Below, piece after piece: positions 47,039 to 57,447 of a stretch of 64,000 nt of DNA. The notes under the pieces were generated by a model. That model was not told the DNA's origin, did not search any database, and saw only the letters and a list, made by a program, of their open reading frames with translations. Position 1 is the first letter of the stretch; each line of letters begins with the position of its first letter. A program made the position numbers and the translations under genes. Source of the DNA: Selaginella moellendorffii (lineage: Eukaryota > Streptophyta > Lycopodiopsida > Selaginellales > Selaginellaceae). The stretch lies in the NCBI RefSeq assembly GCF_000143415.4, contig NW_003314330.1, forward strand, positions 1-64,000. Reading direction: 5' to 3'.

Positions 47039-47560
47039 ACCAATGTCTTCATCTTCTTGTCAGCTATTGTCATGGCAGGAGTTTTAGCCGTGGACCCAGA
47101 GCTGTCTCGGATTACGCTGCTAATCCCGCCACCACCAACGCGAGCTTCTTCACTTTCACTGCCTTTCGCGGCAATGTCACAGCTGCGCCAGGAGCTTTCA
47201 TCTTCTTCTAGTCAGGCTCGGTCAATCCCCCACACATCCATCCCCAGGCCTTAGAGCTCCTCTATTTGTTAGAGGGCTCGCTCACCGTTGGCCTGGTGGA
47301 CACCACCAACAAGCTCTTCGTCCAGAAGCTCGAGATGGGCAACATATTCGTCCACTTCCAATTCAATGATGGACAGTATGCGGCAAAGGCCATCTCGGTG
47401 TTTGGGCTCCAATGCTGGCACCGTTTCCATCTCCGCCACCATCCTTCTGTTGGTCATCGACGATCAGATCATTCAAAGGGAGCACTGGCACCATCCAGAC
47501 GCTCAAGAATGCCCTCACAGCATAAAAAGCTGCCAAGAAAAATTGCGAAGAAGTACTGGC
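47039..47560 (+). pseudogene. Germin-like protein gene, frameshifted
   Basis: Pieces of a germin-like (cupin) protein can be followed in three frames: the mature N-terminus ANPATTNASFFTFTAF, germin box 1 as GSVNPPHIHPQALELLYLLE (metal ligands His-x-His and Glu kept), LTVGLVDTTNKLFVQKLEMG, and a shortened box 2 (GNIFVHFQFNDG, missing the Pro-x-Gly segment but keeping its His). A stop lies at 47209 and again before the box-1 frame opens. Germin-like proteins are secreted Mn-binding oxalate oxidases or superoxide dismutases. The C-terminal part (GSNAGTVSISATIL) is in yet another frame. The gene is dead, although its HxH...E ligands survive. Confidence 0.8.
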
Positions 47561-47569
47561 TTGTGTCTC

Positions 47570-47982
47570 CTGATTTTGTTTTTGGTCTGGAAGTGCGGGA
47601 AAATCGAGTGTTTTACTCTGCTGCCCCAAAGAGCCTGGACAAGAAATTCCCTTCCAAGATTTCACTTGCCACCTGGTTTAAGCATATTCGCATTTTTTGA
47701 AAATTAACGGCTCCTCTAGCTAGTCAAGTTTGTCATGAACAAAACTTATTTATCAAAGCCAGAAACAACTAATGTCTCTTCACTAACTTGCTTTTGCAAC
47801 GCAACTGTGAGTTCTCCCATCTCATTTTATGTTTTACAGGCAGATATTTCTACACGATCAATATTTCTCTATAACGCAATCTGTTTTATCTCGAGTCACT
47901 GTGTTAGTCAACATTTGGTCAACGTTTTTATGAAAGGAAATATAATAATTGAGGAAAGCTAAACCTCTTCAGCATTGTCATT
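47570..47982. other. Intergenic stretch
   Basis: No gene recognised between the germin relic and the tRNA-like sequence. Confidence 0.5.
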
Positions 47983-48053
47983 GTCGTTGTAGTATACTGG
48001 TAAGTATTTCTGCCTGTCATGTGGGCGATCCGAGTTCGATCCCAAAAACGGTG
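47983..48053 (+). tRNA. tRNA-Asp (GTC), degenerate
   Basis: 71 nt resembling plant tRNA-Asp: acceptor start GTCGTTG, D-arm TAGTATACTGGTAA, anticodon loop CTGTCAT (anticodon GTC), T-loop GTTCGATC. The 3' acceptor strand AAACGGT pairs with the 5' strand except at the last pair and needs two G-T pairs, and the T stem is poorly matched, while the anticodon stem relies on wobbles. It is one base shorter than the usual form. A pseudogene or a weak functional copy. Confidence 0.65.
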
Positions 48054-48084
48054 ATGCTCCCATTTTCTAGCTCTTTTTCATAAT

Positions 48085-48472
48085 GATCATGCTCACTCGG
48101 AACCAGTGTTGCAAAATGCTCCCGGATTGACTGATCTTGACTGGAAGAAGAGCCTGGCCACGGAGATGCCGAGACCACCCAGAGCTGCGAATTCTGCGAG
48201 TGATGACTTCTGCACCATGAAAGCTCCTGCTGGAGGGCTGAGTTCGCTGTGAAAGCCAGTGAAAGTGAAGAAGCTCGCGTTGGTGGATGCGGAATCAGCA
48301 GCGTAATCCGGGTCTGTGGCAAAAACTCTTACCACAACAATAGCAAGAAGAAGATCACTAGCGAAGACATTGGCGCCACAAACAAATTATATGCTCACTC
48401 AAGACTAGGAAAGCAAACTTGCTCTTTGCGCTACTAATACCCCTACGCATGGAATTCTTGGAGCTTTTATAC
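48085..48472 (-). pseudogene. Germin-like gene fragment, inverted copy
   Basis: Minus-strand partial copy of the germin-like gene. After an ATG-TCT-TC start and a hydrophobic leader (SLVIFFLLLLW, interrupted by a TAA that breaks frame) it continues as VFATDPDYAADSASTNASFF, then GAFMVQKSSLAEFAALGGLGISVARLFFQSRSVNPG, the segment just before germin box 1, which is absent from the plus-strand copy. It ends at a TGA before the metal ligands, so it encodes no functional cupin. The flanking promoter and the LTP 3' end (48480-48680) are copied too. Confidence 0.75.
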
Positions 48473-48683
48473 CCGGGCAATCTTCTAACAAGACCGCGTT
48501 ATTCCTCTGGCAAACAAGTCTCCCAGAAAGATCACCTCAAGCAAAGAGACCACCTTTGTTTGATCTACAAGCCCATTTGTTTCATCCACTGTTCCATACA
48601 AGTTTGTGTGTGCTTGTCTTTGCGATGGATAGCAACTAACACTTTCTCCCACACAGATTCACCCAGCTCTTCACATCCACTTA

Positions 48684-49515
48684 GTGAGTGAGGAGCGAAA
48701 TCATTTGGGGGAAACAGATTCTTGTATGTGTCATTCTCATTCTTAAGTTTGTTCTAATGATCGTTTCAGATTGTTGCGGAGTCTGGACTCTCCACACCAG
48801 ATGACATAGCGCTTGTTCAAAATGCTGGAGTTAGTGCTGCTGGTCTTTTCGTGAAGTTTTATGCAATGTAAACGAATCTATAGGTACTCGTCGGGAGAGT
48901 TGCTAGTGAAGCAAGACGATCTGGAAGCTGATATTGTTTGGAGTAAAGCAGCTCAGAAGAAAGAATTCCGAGGAAGCGCTTTCATGGCGATTCCGATGAA
49001 GCCCAAGAGGAACCCATGCCAGTCGCAAAGTCCAAACAGCAAACCAAAGAGGTTGCCTCTTCGAGTTCCTGGAATGAAGCCTGGGGAAGGACGTAGGGAA
49101 AGGACCACATTAAGCATTACCCGGCTGGGGATGTCAAGGACAAGGCAGCTAAGTTTGCTATAACTGTGGTGAAACAGGACACAAATTAGCTCATTGTTTG
49201 CAACTCTCAAGGAAGGTAAATAACTCCTATCTAGTTTTGAAAGAAAAATGATACAAATGTATTTTCTTTATGTTTCCCAGGGGGCACTTAGTCCGCAGAT
49301 TGTTTCCTCTGCAAGAAGAAAGGCCACATAAGCAAGAATTGTCCAAGAAACACTCGTGGAATCTTCTGGCCAAAGATTGCCCAACGAAAACCAAGACACA
49401 CAAGCCTAGATTAAAAATAAGTGAATTCAATCAATTTCATCTCTTACGACTTCGCAGTGGCCCAAAGCGGCGAGAAACGTAATGTTTTTAAAAGCGGCGA
49501 TGAATTTAAGAAGCA
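48684..49515 (+). pseudogene. Duplicated IGPS tail plus CCHC gene, decayed
   Basis: Direct copy of the block beginning at ~43697. It holds the last exons of IGPS ([20 protein letters not shown] at 48775-48835, intron sequence, then a mutated VLVG-like end at 48880-48930), a deletion removing the gap and start of the CCHC gene, then CCHC pieces: PLRVPGMKPGEG (49045-49090), NCGETGHKLAHC at ~49160-49200 in part, CLLCKKKGHISKNC-like at 49300-49350, and the tail. Several knuckles have been deleted and frames broken. Only the following SAM gene in this block is intact. Confidence 0.85.
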
Positions 49516-49547
49516 TAGTGTAAGCGCTCGTTCTTAAATATCTAGCA

Positions 49548-50000
49548 TTATCGATTGCTCACACATGTGAAATTGAAAAGGCAGCACCCTCGAGAAGTGA
49601 ATTTCGGATCACCCAGAGGGTTCTCCTGTTCCATGAAGCGAGAAGCGTGTCCCTTCTTCATGCCGTAACGTGTGCTCAAGACGGACGAGCTGCCCCTGCG
49701 GAGATCGGCCAAAGTCTTTCCAGTTGCCTCTAAGGCGTCTGCGTACTCGAAGAGCCCGTGATCATCTAAGAAAGCTCTCAGCTCCAAGGCATTCTGCAAC
49801 GACATCACGAATTCGGTAGGCCAAGTAAAGCTTGTTGATGCTTGTGTACTTACTTGCTGCTGTTTAGTGAGGCCGAGAGATTTCATATCATTCTTGGTCA
49901 TGGACTTGAGCGAGTGGACGTCGTCGTAGCCATTTGTGGTGAAGATCTTACTGCTTCCCGCGAGAACACCGTTGCCAAGGTACTCCTCGAGAGTCTGCAT
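49548..50000 (-). CDS. SAM-domain-like small protein, copy B
   Basis: Two exons, 50000-49854 and 49793-49548, across a 60-bp intron give 130 aa, almost identical to the protein at 45055-45491 (differences such as KVF to KIF, DDRG to DDHG and a changed C-terminus). Both SAM-like modules are kept. In this copy the intron is a multiple of three without a stop, so an unspliced transcript would code for 150 aa. The gene is part of the duplicated block 43.7-45.8 kb to 48.7-50.4 kb and is the only member there that stayed open, which hints at selection or recent origin. Confidence 0.65.
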   Translation of the reverse strand: MQTLEEYLGNGVLAGSSKIFTTNGYDDVHSLKSMTKNDMKSLGLTKQQQVSTQASTSFTWPTEFVMSLQNALELRAFLDDHGLFEYADALEATGKTLADLRRGSSSVLSTRYGMKKGHASRFMEQENPLGDPKFTSRGCCLFNFTCVSNR

Positions 50001-50620
50001 TTTGTGCCTTTCCTAGGTAGGATCAACTCGTTTTTAAACTAAATCTGACGCCTTGCAATAGTGTTTCATACTATTCAAAGTCGCCATTTTTACTTGTTCC
50101 ACCAGATGAATTGTCCGCTCTTGTGGAGCCCCAAAATTGTCCGACTCGAAAACTTTAAGGAGAGTGAGTGCTTAACTCACCTTGAGAATTCTTAAAGGTA
50201 TTTGCCAGAACAATTGTAAGCAGCTGTATTGGGATCACAACTTTGGAGATCTCAGCTGCAAACAGCTAACGTTAATATTTTTATCAACCTTGGACTTACT
50301 CACTCGTATCCTCTCGATCCTTGACTTGAGAGATTGAATGTCTTTGTAGCCTTCTCAAAAACCACTTTGGAGTGGAAGTAACCCGAATATGAAAGCAGAG
50401 AGACACCCACACATGAGGTATATATAAATGGACATACTGTAGGGACATAGTTTTTTGAATGTTACATACATAGGTTATGTAAATTTAACTAAATCCCTAT
50501 TGGCAGATTACAATTTATTATTCAATATAAATCTAATATTTTACATAACATAAATTGTGTTCTATAAAAGTGCAATCTATCTTTAAATAGTAAAGAAATT
50601 ACAGTAATAATCAAATGGGG
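50000..50620. other. End of duplicated block and AT-rich junction
   Basis: Up to ~50395 the sequence matches the flank at 45500-45800 (including the GYEDIQS-like exon); beyond that it is AT-rich with no gene, and the gypsy integrase fragment begins at ~50640. Confidence 0.6.
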
Positions 50621-50639
50621 ATTTGGTTAAAGTTATAAA

Positions 50640-51500
50640 AGTCAAACATGCTTCGAAGACATTCGCGTCAAAGTTTTGGGCTTCAAAAACCTGGAGCCTT
50701 GATTACGCAGGACCTTTCCCATTAGCTTCGAATCGTCATGCGTACATCATTGCGGCTACTGACGGTGTTACCAAATGGGTTGAGGCAATCTCATGTGCGA
50801 CGGCGGATCAAGTTACCACAGCAAACTTTATATATACTCATATCTGCTGTCATTTTGGAGTACCTTGTATCCTCCTCTCTGATCGTGGATCACATTTTCT
50901 TGGCTCAGTTGTGGCTGATTTGGTTCAGAAGTTGGGAGTTTCACACTTGAAGTCAAGTTCGTACTGGCCTCAAGGAAATAGGCAAGCAGAGATCACAAAT
51001 AAATCACTGAAGCAAATCCTTCAGATGCTGGTCCAATATAATCCAATATCCTGGCCATCATCTTGCCTCATGCCCTCTGGTCATATCTTACAACAGAGAA
51101 GCTGCCAACAGGTTTTACACTGTTTCGTTTGGTATATGGCCTTGAGGCAGTGTTGCCGATCCAGCTGTGCTTGCCAACATATAGAGTCTCTATAGAGGAA
51201 GCTGATCCATCTACGTCAACCTCAGTTACTTCCACTACACAGCCAGCGGAACAGTTGGTGCTGTTGGATGAGGATCGAGAGCTTGCAATGTTGTGTATTC
51301 AGATCGGGCTGCTTTGGATCATTCTCGCCAGTGAGGGGAGACGTTTCTGCCTGGAGATTTGGTCTGGTGGTTTGACGCAGCAACTACACACCCCGCAAAG
51401 TTCCAATCTCCTTGGACTGGTCCCTATCAGGTACTTCGTACTGTAGGTACTAACTCTTACCTTCTCGCAGAGCTCGCAAGACCCGAATCCAATAAATGAT
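50640..51500 (+). pseudogene. Gypsy integrase fragment (Tat/Athila-like)
   Basis: Plus-strand integrase core: WSLDYAGPFP (first Asp), ATDGVTKWVEA, LLSDRGSHF (second Asp) and WPQGNRQAEITNKSLKQIL (the Glu), all catalytic residues kept. The frame changes near 51060 into LPHALWSYLTTEKLPTGFT...RLVYGLEAVLPI, then again before a GDLVWWF...GPYQVLRT-like end at ~51420. The zinc-binding N-terminus and reverse transcriptase upstream are absent, so the fragment is dead. The sequence type resembles Tat/Athila integrases more than chromoviruses and fits the element in the other orientation at 52.8-55.7 kb. Confidence 0.8.
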
Positions 51501-52280
51501 AGTCACTTAAAGAAGGACTTCTTGTGATTGTGTCCAGGTCTACTTGGTATACTTAGTTGATATCTGGTTTTATTCCTATTCAGTTTTCTTTTTGCTACTA
51601 AACTCTACTAGTCTATGAGAGAACTCTTTTTGTTATCAACAGGCCAGTGCTGTGTTGGGGCTAGATCATGCTTCGTGTGTCCAACTGTTGGGATTGCTCA
51701 TCCCTTGGCCCCATTGGTATACCAATTGGTCATGGAGGCAGGAGACAATGAAAATAATCAGTTTTCTTCCATTTTTCATTTAGTCAGTTTTTAATGTTGA
51801 TGATTAAAGTTGATCTCTCATTGCTTTGGTTTGGCTTTGCTTTTCTTGAATGGTTTCCTTCATGTGTATTCTTGTTTCTATGTCTTTTTGCACTTCATTT
51901 CAACTAGGCTCACTGTAGTTACTCTTGGCATCACCTGCGTTGAAAGTAGGCCATCGGAGGGTGGTCCATTCAGTGTTTAGTTTGCTAACCAACACAGGAT
52001 CTTTGCTGACTGTTGGCTAAAAGTGCTCAGTTCTTTTGGTATTATGATCCTGTGCCCCTGGGGTGATAACTATGAGCACCAGCTTGGGATGGAGTGAGTT
52101 GCATCGTTTACTTTCAAACTTTTGTATCTGTATGCTTTTATGCCCTCATGCTGCTTTGGAGCTTTTTGAGAACCGTGAGCGACCATTGTGTATTGTCTCA
52201 TTCTGGAATTTCTAGAAAGACCACCTTGGCATTGATGGCCAGGGTAAGTGTTCCAGAAGATGAGATTGTACAGTGGCATC
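51500..52280. other. Non-coding stretch, possibly LTR
   Basis: No reading frame of interest. Following an integrase end it may include untranslated retroelement sequence or an LTR, but no boundary could be set. Confidence 0.4.
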
Positions 52281-52693
52281 AAATTGAACCATCTGCACAA
52301 ACACATCCAGAATTGCATTGCAAAAAACAAAATTCTTCAGGCATCAAATCAAAGGGATTTTGAGCTTGCTCCAGATAGCCTGACGGGGCATATGTAGTAA
52401 ACATGAGTTCCAAGAGGTTATAGAGTCTACTGCAGCATCCTCTCAAAATCTTCTTAAACATTACCCAATTGCAACAGGATGATCTACCACGCCACCAGAG
52501 TTTTGTGAGGCATTTTCCAAATATTTCGGTGGTGGCATGGAACTGAGCAAGAGTAAGCTGCAAGCATGATCTCCCAAGAAAACAAGTCCCTGTTGCTCAT
52601 CCCATCAAAAGCCTCTGCAGCACCACCACACTTGCCATATATCTTGATTGAGCTTGTTCGCAAGAAAAATATCAAGCTTCGGCTCCTTCCCAA
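52280..52693 (-). pseudogene. Pentatricopeptide-repeat gene relic
   Basis: Minus-strand pieces in two frames: KIYGKCGGAAEAFDGMSNRD, then FSWEIMLAAYS, then LEQAQNPFDLMPE. These are degraded plant PLS-type PPR repeats (YGKCG...A...FD.M..RD..SW..M.AAY). PPR proteins edit or process organelle RNA. Frameshifts and the short length mark a relic. Confidence 0.65.
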
Positions 52694-52831
52694 AGAGATG
52701 GATCACAGTGACATGGATTTAAAATCAAGGCACTCCAAACATTGGGATAGAAAATGAGAGGATCGTTGTTGCCGTGGGTCATCTACATGACAGGTGGAAA
52801 TACTCACCACTATACTATGACATTACATTAC

Positions 52832-55690
52832 TCATTCATCTTTTTTAATTTTTCTTTTTGCTTCTAATAGAATACAGTGCATGATGACAGCAGGATCCAC
52901 TCCTTTCAAGTCCTTATGACTCCATGCAAACACATCCAAAAACTCCTTGAATAAAGCTTCTACAGATTCGTGCTCCTTCGAAGACAAATGTGATCCAATA
53001 AACAGAGGCTTCGACTGTGTGGTGTCATCGGATAAATCGAGCTGGATCAAGTCTGGGTGAACAGCAACTGCATCAGCCCAGACGTGCAATATATCCACCA
53101 AAGAAGTACTGTCAGAAGCAGATAAAGATGCCTCCTCTAGGGCATTGTCAGCAACCAGCATCCATAAACCTTGCTTGGCCAAAGAGTCTGCAATTGCATT
53201 GGATTCACGAGGGATTGCAATAATGTCCCATTGATCTAACTGCTGTAGTAGGGAGAACAGGGTCGCATCGAAAGTTCTCAGCCGAGAGCTAAGAACTTTA
53301 TATTCCCCAGTAACCTGTTGTACAAGAAGCTGAGAGTCTGGTCGCAGACTCAACTGGCGTATAAGCCTTCTGGACTGCTCAAATCGTAGCATGATATTCA
53401 ACTTCATTTGAGGATGATGCCTTAACAAAAGTTGAAAACGAAAATAATAAGTCCCCTGCAGATGAGACCAACACCGCTCCAATACCTCAATACTTTTGAA
53501 TATGCTCCATCACAAAAAAGTAGCAAGACAAAGATGAGCCTTTCTCCAACAAATAATTAGTACTATGATCCAAAGTCATACCTTCTCAAGCTAGTAGTAG
53601 AAAGACAGAAAATATCCTCGCTGTGGAACTCTGACTGTGGGGAGATAACGAGTTAGTGACGTGCCTCTGACATCCATATCTGACTCTATCCCCCACCATC
53701 CAGCTCTACAGTGCTGCATCTTCACTCTCCCTTGTCTTGTCGACAAGGAGAATATGGACCAAATTTGTGTTAAACGTATACTCCTGCATTGTTGAAGTGT
53801 CTACCATCTTGGATTGACCTATTCTGTTATACAGCCCAGCAGAGATGTCCATTTGTCCATGGTCCCAACATGTGTGTGCTGAGACTCCATCCTGCCATTC
53901 ACGTCCCAACAGCAATGAATATGATTGTGCTGAATCTGCCCAAGCTCTATTGGGGAAGTCAACCACGAGGATGTCCAGGGGCATCCGAACTCCATTTACA
54001 TCAACAATGGCATCTTTGATGAGTCCTGCTGGCTTAACTTGTTGTTGAGCGAATGTCTTGAGAATGACAGTCAGCAGAATCCAACTTGAGCTGGCAACAG
54101 ATGTGTGTAGGCATGATGTTTGTCCTAGAGCCAGAATCTGTGATAGCACGAGGAAGGAGTTTGCCGTTTACCAACGGAGAACAAGAAAATGCACTTGGAT
54201 CAATCTATTGTGTGTGATTGACCACATGAACTTTCGCATGGCATAAGTTCTCTGTTAAAACCTATGCCTCATTCACTGTCCCTCCAGAAGACAAAAGTTC
54301 ATCTAACAACTTTGGAGTGATTTGAAGGAGTTGTGCCACAAAGATGGATGGGTGCAAACTTTTGAAATCTGCCACCAATGAATATGGTGGAACCTGCACT
54401 GGATCTCTGATGGCGACCTGTTGATGAGTGATAGTGGAGAGCCCCAGATCTGCACTAATTCAGGTTTTTGTTGGGCCAAGAATTTCAATTGCAACTTTCT
54501 TGGAATGTTGCAACTATTGAAAAGGTTCTTTGGCTTCAATGCATTTTGTCCTAGTTGTTGTAAGCACTTCAACCGTAGACAAGGAAGTAGGTTCGTCAAC
54601 AGCCTCTAATTCCCAAAACAATTCGATACATATGACCCTCAACAAACTTGACGAGTCTTGAAGATTGATCCCTATGTTTGGATCTAACGACTGGAGGTCC
54701 TCCCAAGCACAGTGACATTGATGCATCCAAGACATCTGGTTGATCCACCGGATCATGCTGTCCTTGTTGATGCTTTCCAAGGCCCATTCCTTCTAACCAG
54801 CCATTCTTCTTAAGCATTTGGTACCCCTTGGTTGTCACAATGAATGCCAGCTTTCCAATTAGGATCTGAATCAACTAGACAAATTAACTTCTCCACGTGA
54901 ACGTGATTCACAATTGAAGCAATAGATGATGAACTAGCACCTAAGGTCATTCCCCCTTTTTATAATGTGGTGGCATGATCTGGAATTGGTTGTGGAGCGT
55001 AGACCTGTGTAGTTGGTGCCAACTATGTTGCTGATGGAATCCTGTGCTATTGTTGAGCTTGGAGGGTACGTTGTTTCACAAAACAATGATCCTCTGTGTG
55101 TCCCAATTTCCCATAGTAGAAACAGAAAATTGGGACTGAGATGGTTGCCAAGCCTGCATACTTGATGACAATCTTGGAGCCGGTGGTGGTGGCCATTAAG
55201 GTGAATTGTGATAACCAGGAGGCATAGTAATCTGATACTCCCATGGGAAACCATGTCCTCAACCTCGTGGCCTATAGTAACTGTTCACTTGATAAGCTGG
55301 AAAAAATTCCGGAGGCAAGCCATCCACCATCTGCATGGACATTTTTGTGGTCGAGTCCGACACTGTTGAGGTAACCACCGAGTATACAGAAATGTGTTCC
55401 TGTCCAAATGATGGTGATGCCAATTGAGCTAGCAACTTCTCTTGACTTTCGTTGATAGTAGTGAGAACAGTAGCCATCATCCTCATGATGTCTTACATGC
55501 AGGTTCCCAATAACGATGTTGATTTCTGCTGCACTGAGAATGCAGAGGTAGAGGAAGATAGGCCGGGCCGCTTCACGGCGCCATTGATGAGGGTGTACGA
55601 TGCAAAGGTGGCAATAAACTCTTCCTTTTGCCCTAAATCGGCCCTTACGTTTGGGGCCATGGCGCCAATTTATCACGCAAGCTGCGATTT
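52832..55690 (-). mobile_element. Tat/Athila-like gypsy element with RNase H before RT
   Basis: On the minus strand, in order: a possible tRNA-Asp-type primer site (TGGCGCC at 55667-55661), gag pieces (55676-55260), a knuckle-like CFYYGKLGHTEDHC (~55120), a G-patch-like GYQMLKKNGWLEGMGLGKHQ (~54840-54780), a PYSLVADFKSLHPSI block, the protease active site TDSGSRTNIMP (~54140), a PR end (NALLGREW-like SLLLGREW, ~53910), an RNase H-like region (DGA ~53545, NEVEYHA, PDSQLLVQQV, ESNAIADSLAKQG ~53170), and then the RT-leading block FLDVFAWSHKDLKGVDPAVI (~52920). Beyond 52832 it is truncated. Many frame breaks. Confidence 0.75.
55652..55667 (-). other. Candidate primer-binding site (tRNA-Asp type)
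   Basis: Minus-strand TGGCGCCATGGCC against TGGCGCCGTTGCC, the site complementary to tRNA-Asp used by many Athila/Tat elements; the first seven bases match exactly. It sits at the upstream edge of the element whose internal parts follow on the same strand. Confidence 0.5.
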
Positions 55691-55800
55691 TGAGGAAGCT
55701 CTAGCTGCGGCTGCCAGTCGCAGCAGCGAATCAGGTAAAGGAGAGAGATTGAGATCTCGAGATCTAGTCGTGTAGGCTCACAGTTCGTGCTGCTTTGCAG

Positions 55801-56130
55801 GCATGCATGTGACCCTTGTGGTCACGAGCGCGGCCAAAATCCCATTGTTGTTGCAACTCCTGCGCTCCCGAGCAATCTCTAATTGTTGGGGGCTGGTAGG
55901 GCGCATGAGCGAGAGCCTTGAGCTTTGTGGTGGCCACCCCGGAGGAAGTCTGTGGCACCGCTTTGTTCTCCTCCCGCCTTGAGGCGCTTGTGCTGGACAA
56001 AGCAGCTGTGGCGCAAAACCGTTTTCTCCACGAGGTTTGTCCTTGGCTTTTGTTCACTCACACTAAGTGTGTCACTCTTGCGCAGCTCTTGTATGAATCA
56101 CAACGTCGTAATCTTCCCGTTTTTCCTGCG
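55801..56130 (+). pseudogene. Fragment of a DEAD-box-helicase-like N-lobe
   Basis: Plus-strand pieces in two frames: VTLVVTSAAKIPLLLQLL (comparable to helicase motif Ia), then FVVATPEEV (motif Ib, normally TPGR) and LEALVLDKAAVAQNRFLHE (motif II, normally DEAD). A frame break near 55915 separates them. They lie directly before the spliced helicase-like gene at 56238 and repeat its N-lobe features. Could be an upstream part of the same gene or a decayed duplicate; weakly supported. Confidence 0.4.
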
Positions 56131-56237
56131 CAACCACGAGTACCATGGTGTCTTTCGGAGGTTTGGAATTTTGTTTTCTTCTGCTCTCGCTCAGCTCTAC
56201 ACTGTCCATCAGGCCGTGGCAGCCCGGCGTGAGCGCA

Positions 56238-57447
56238 ATGAAGGGCTGGGTGGATCCCAGGGACCGCTCCAGTGTCAAGGGGGAGCTGCGTTCCTCCTTG
56301 GAGGAAACTCTACCAGGTGATATATACGCTACCAGGATTGATTAGCCTTGCTCAAGTTAGTGTCCTTTGTATTTTGCCAGAAGTGCTGTCTTGCTCTGAC
56401 CTTGGAGACTCGTGGTTTGACTCAGCTGTGGAAAGCTTTGCCGGTGGTGACAGCATAGTGCAGCAGGACTGGTCCGCGATTCTGAGCTACATGCCTGGCG
56501 TTTTCCGTCGCCTTGCTCGCGGAGATGAATCGGTCACTCTTGTCCTGCCACCCGACTGCAGGGCTGCTCGCATGGCCCTGTTCATGCTCGTCACTTCGGA
56601 CTGCCGGAAGAGCTGGTTGGCCTCCAAGCGGCCAGCCGAGTTGCCGTTGGTTCCCCCGAGAGATTTCACGCAAGCAACAGGTTGAGCGACGTCAGCCAGC
56701 TCATACTGGTCGAGGCGGAAAAGCTCTTTGCGTCACACAGGCCCGAGGTGAGCTTGGTTCGCTCTCTCTCTCTCTCTCGTGGTCACTTACGTAGCTGTCT
56801 TGCCTTGTGTGTCACAGGTGGAGTGGATCGTGGAGCGGCTGGACGAGGATGTCCAGATCGGTTTGCACTCGGAGACGCTGTCTCCTGAGGTGGAAGACTT
56901 GACGTCGAGGTTTGCCGAGGGCCGTCGGTGGGAAAGGCTAGACAAGGCCGGCGCCAGCATAGATGGCGTCCGCCAGTTCTACGCTCGCGTGGACGATGAG
57001 AGCTGCAAACTAGACGAACTATGCCGGCTGTGCAAAGAGCTGAGGCGGCGCTTCAAAGTCCAGGTGGCGAACAGCAGTGCCAGGGTGATGGAGGTGGCGG
57101 AGGAGATGAGGGAGCGGGGCTTGTCCGCGTTTGGGATTCACAGCGGCATGGGCGAGAGGGAGGTGGAGCTTATCAAGCGGAGCGAGCAAAGGTCCGTGAT
57201 CGTCACAGATCATGGCTGCTCCAAGGGGGCTCGAGATGTGATCAACTTTGAGATGCCACTGTCTCCCGAGGACTACTTTGAGCGTGCTTCCAAGCTCCGG
57301 GACCAGGTGACCAAAGTGGTGATTAGTCTTGTTGTGGGGGGGCAAGAGTATGAGCTACTGGATCGCGTGACGAGTCTGTATGGGGTCGACATAGATTTGC
57401 TGCCTTCTCAGCCCAAGAGATACCTGTATTATGATGTAGTAATGTGA
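56238..57447 (+). CDS. Divergent DEAD-box/eIF4A-like protein lacking catalytic motifs
   Basis: Four exons: 56238-56316, 56381-56615, 56681-56747, 56818-57447, giving 336 aa. The third join uses a weak donor (GTTGGC) but keeps frame. The C-terminal ~210 residues follow eIF4A: VEWIVERLDEDVQIGLHSETLSPEVEDLT (motif III SAT changed to HSET), IDGVRQFYARV, FKVQVANSSARVMEVAEEM, FGIHSGM, VIVTDHGCSKGARDVINFEMPL, and YFERASKLRD where the HRIGRSGR of motif VI should be. In the N-lobe the DEAD box is replaced by VEAE (LILVEAEKLF). No P-loop is seen. Ancestral ATPase and helicase activity must be lost. The long open C-terminal exon suggests a retained, non-catalytic protein; a pseudogene is the alternative. 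Confidence 0.6.

Noticed and set aside
55659-55734. First exon of the helicase-like gene starting at an ATG at 55659
   Set aside because: The ATG overlaps the TGGCGCC primer-site-like sequence of the minus-strand retroelement, and the join leads into a frame that breaks near 55915.
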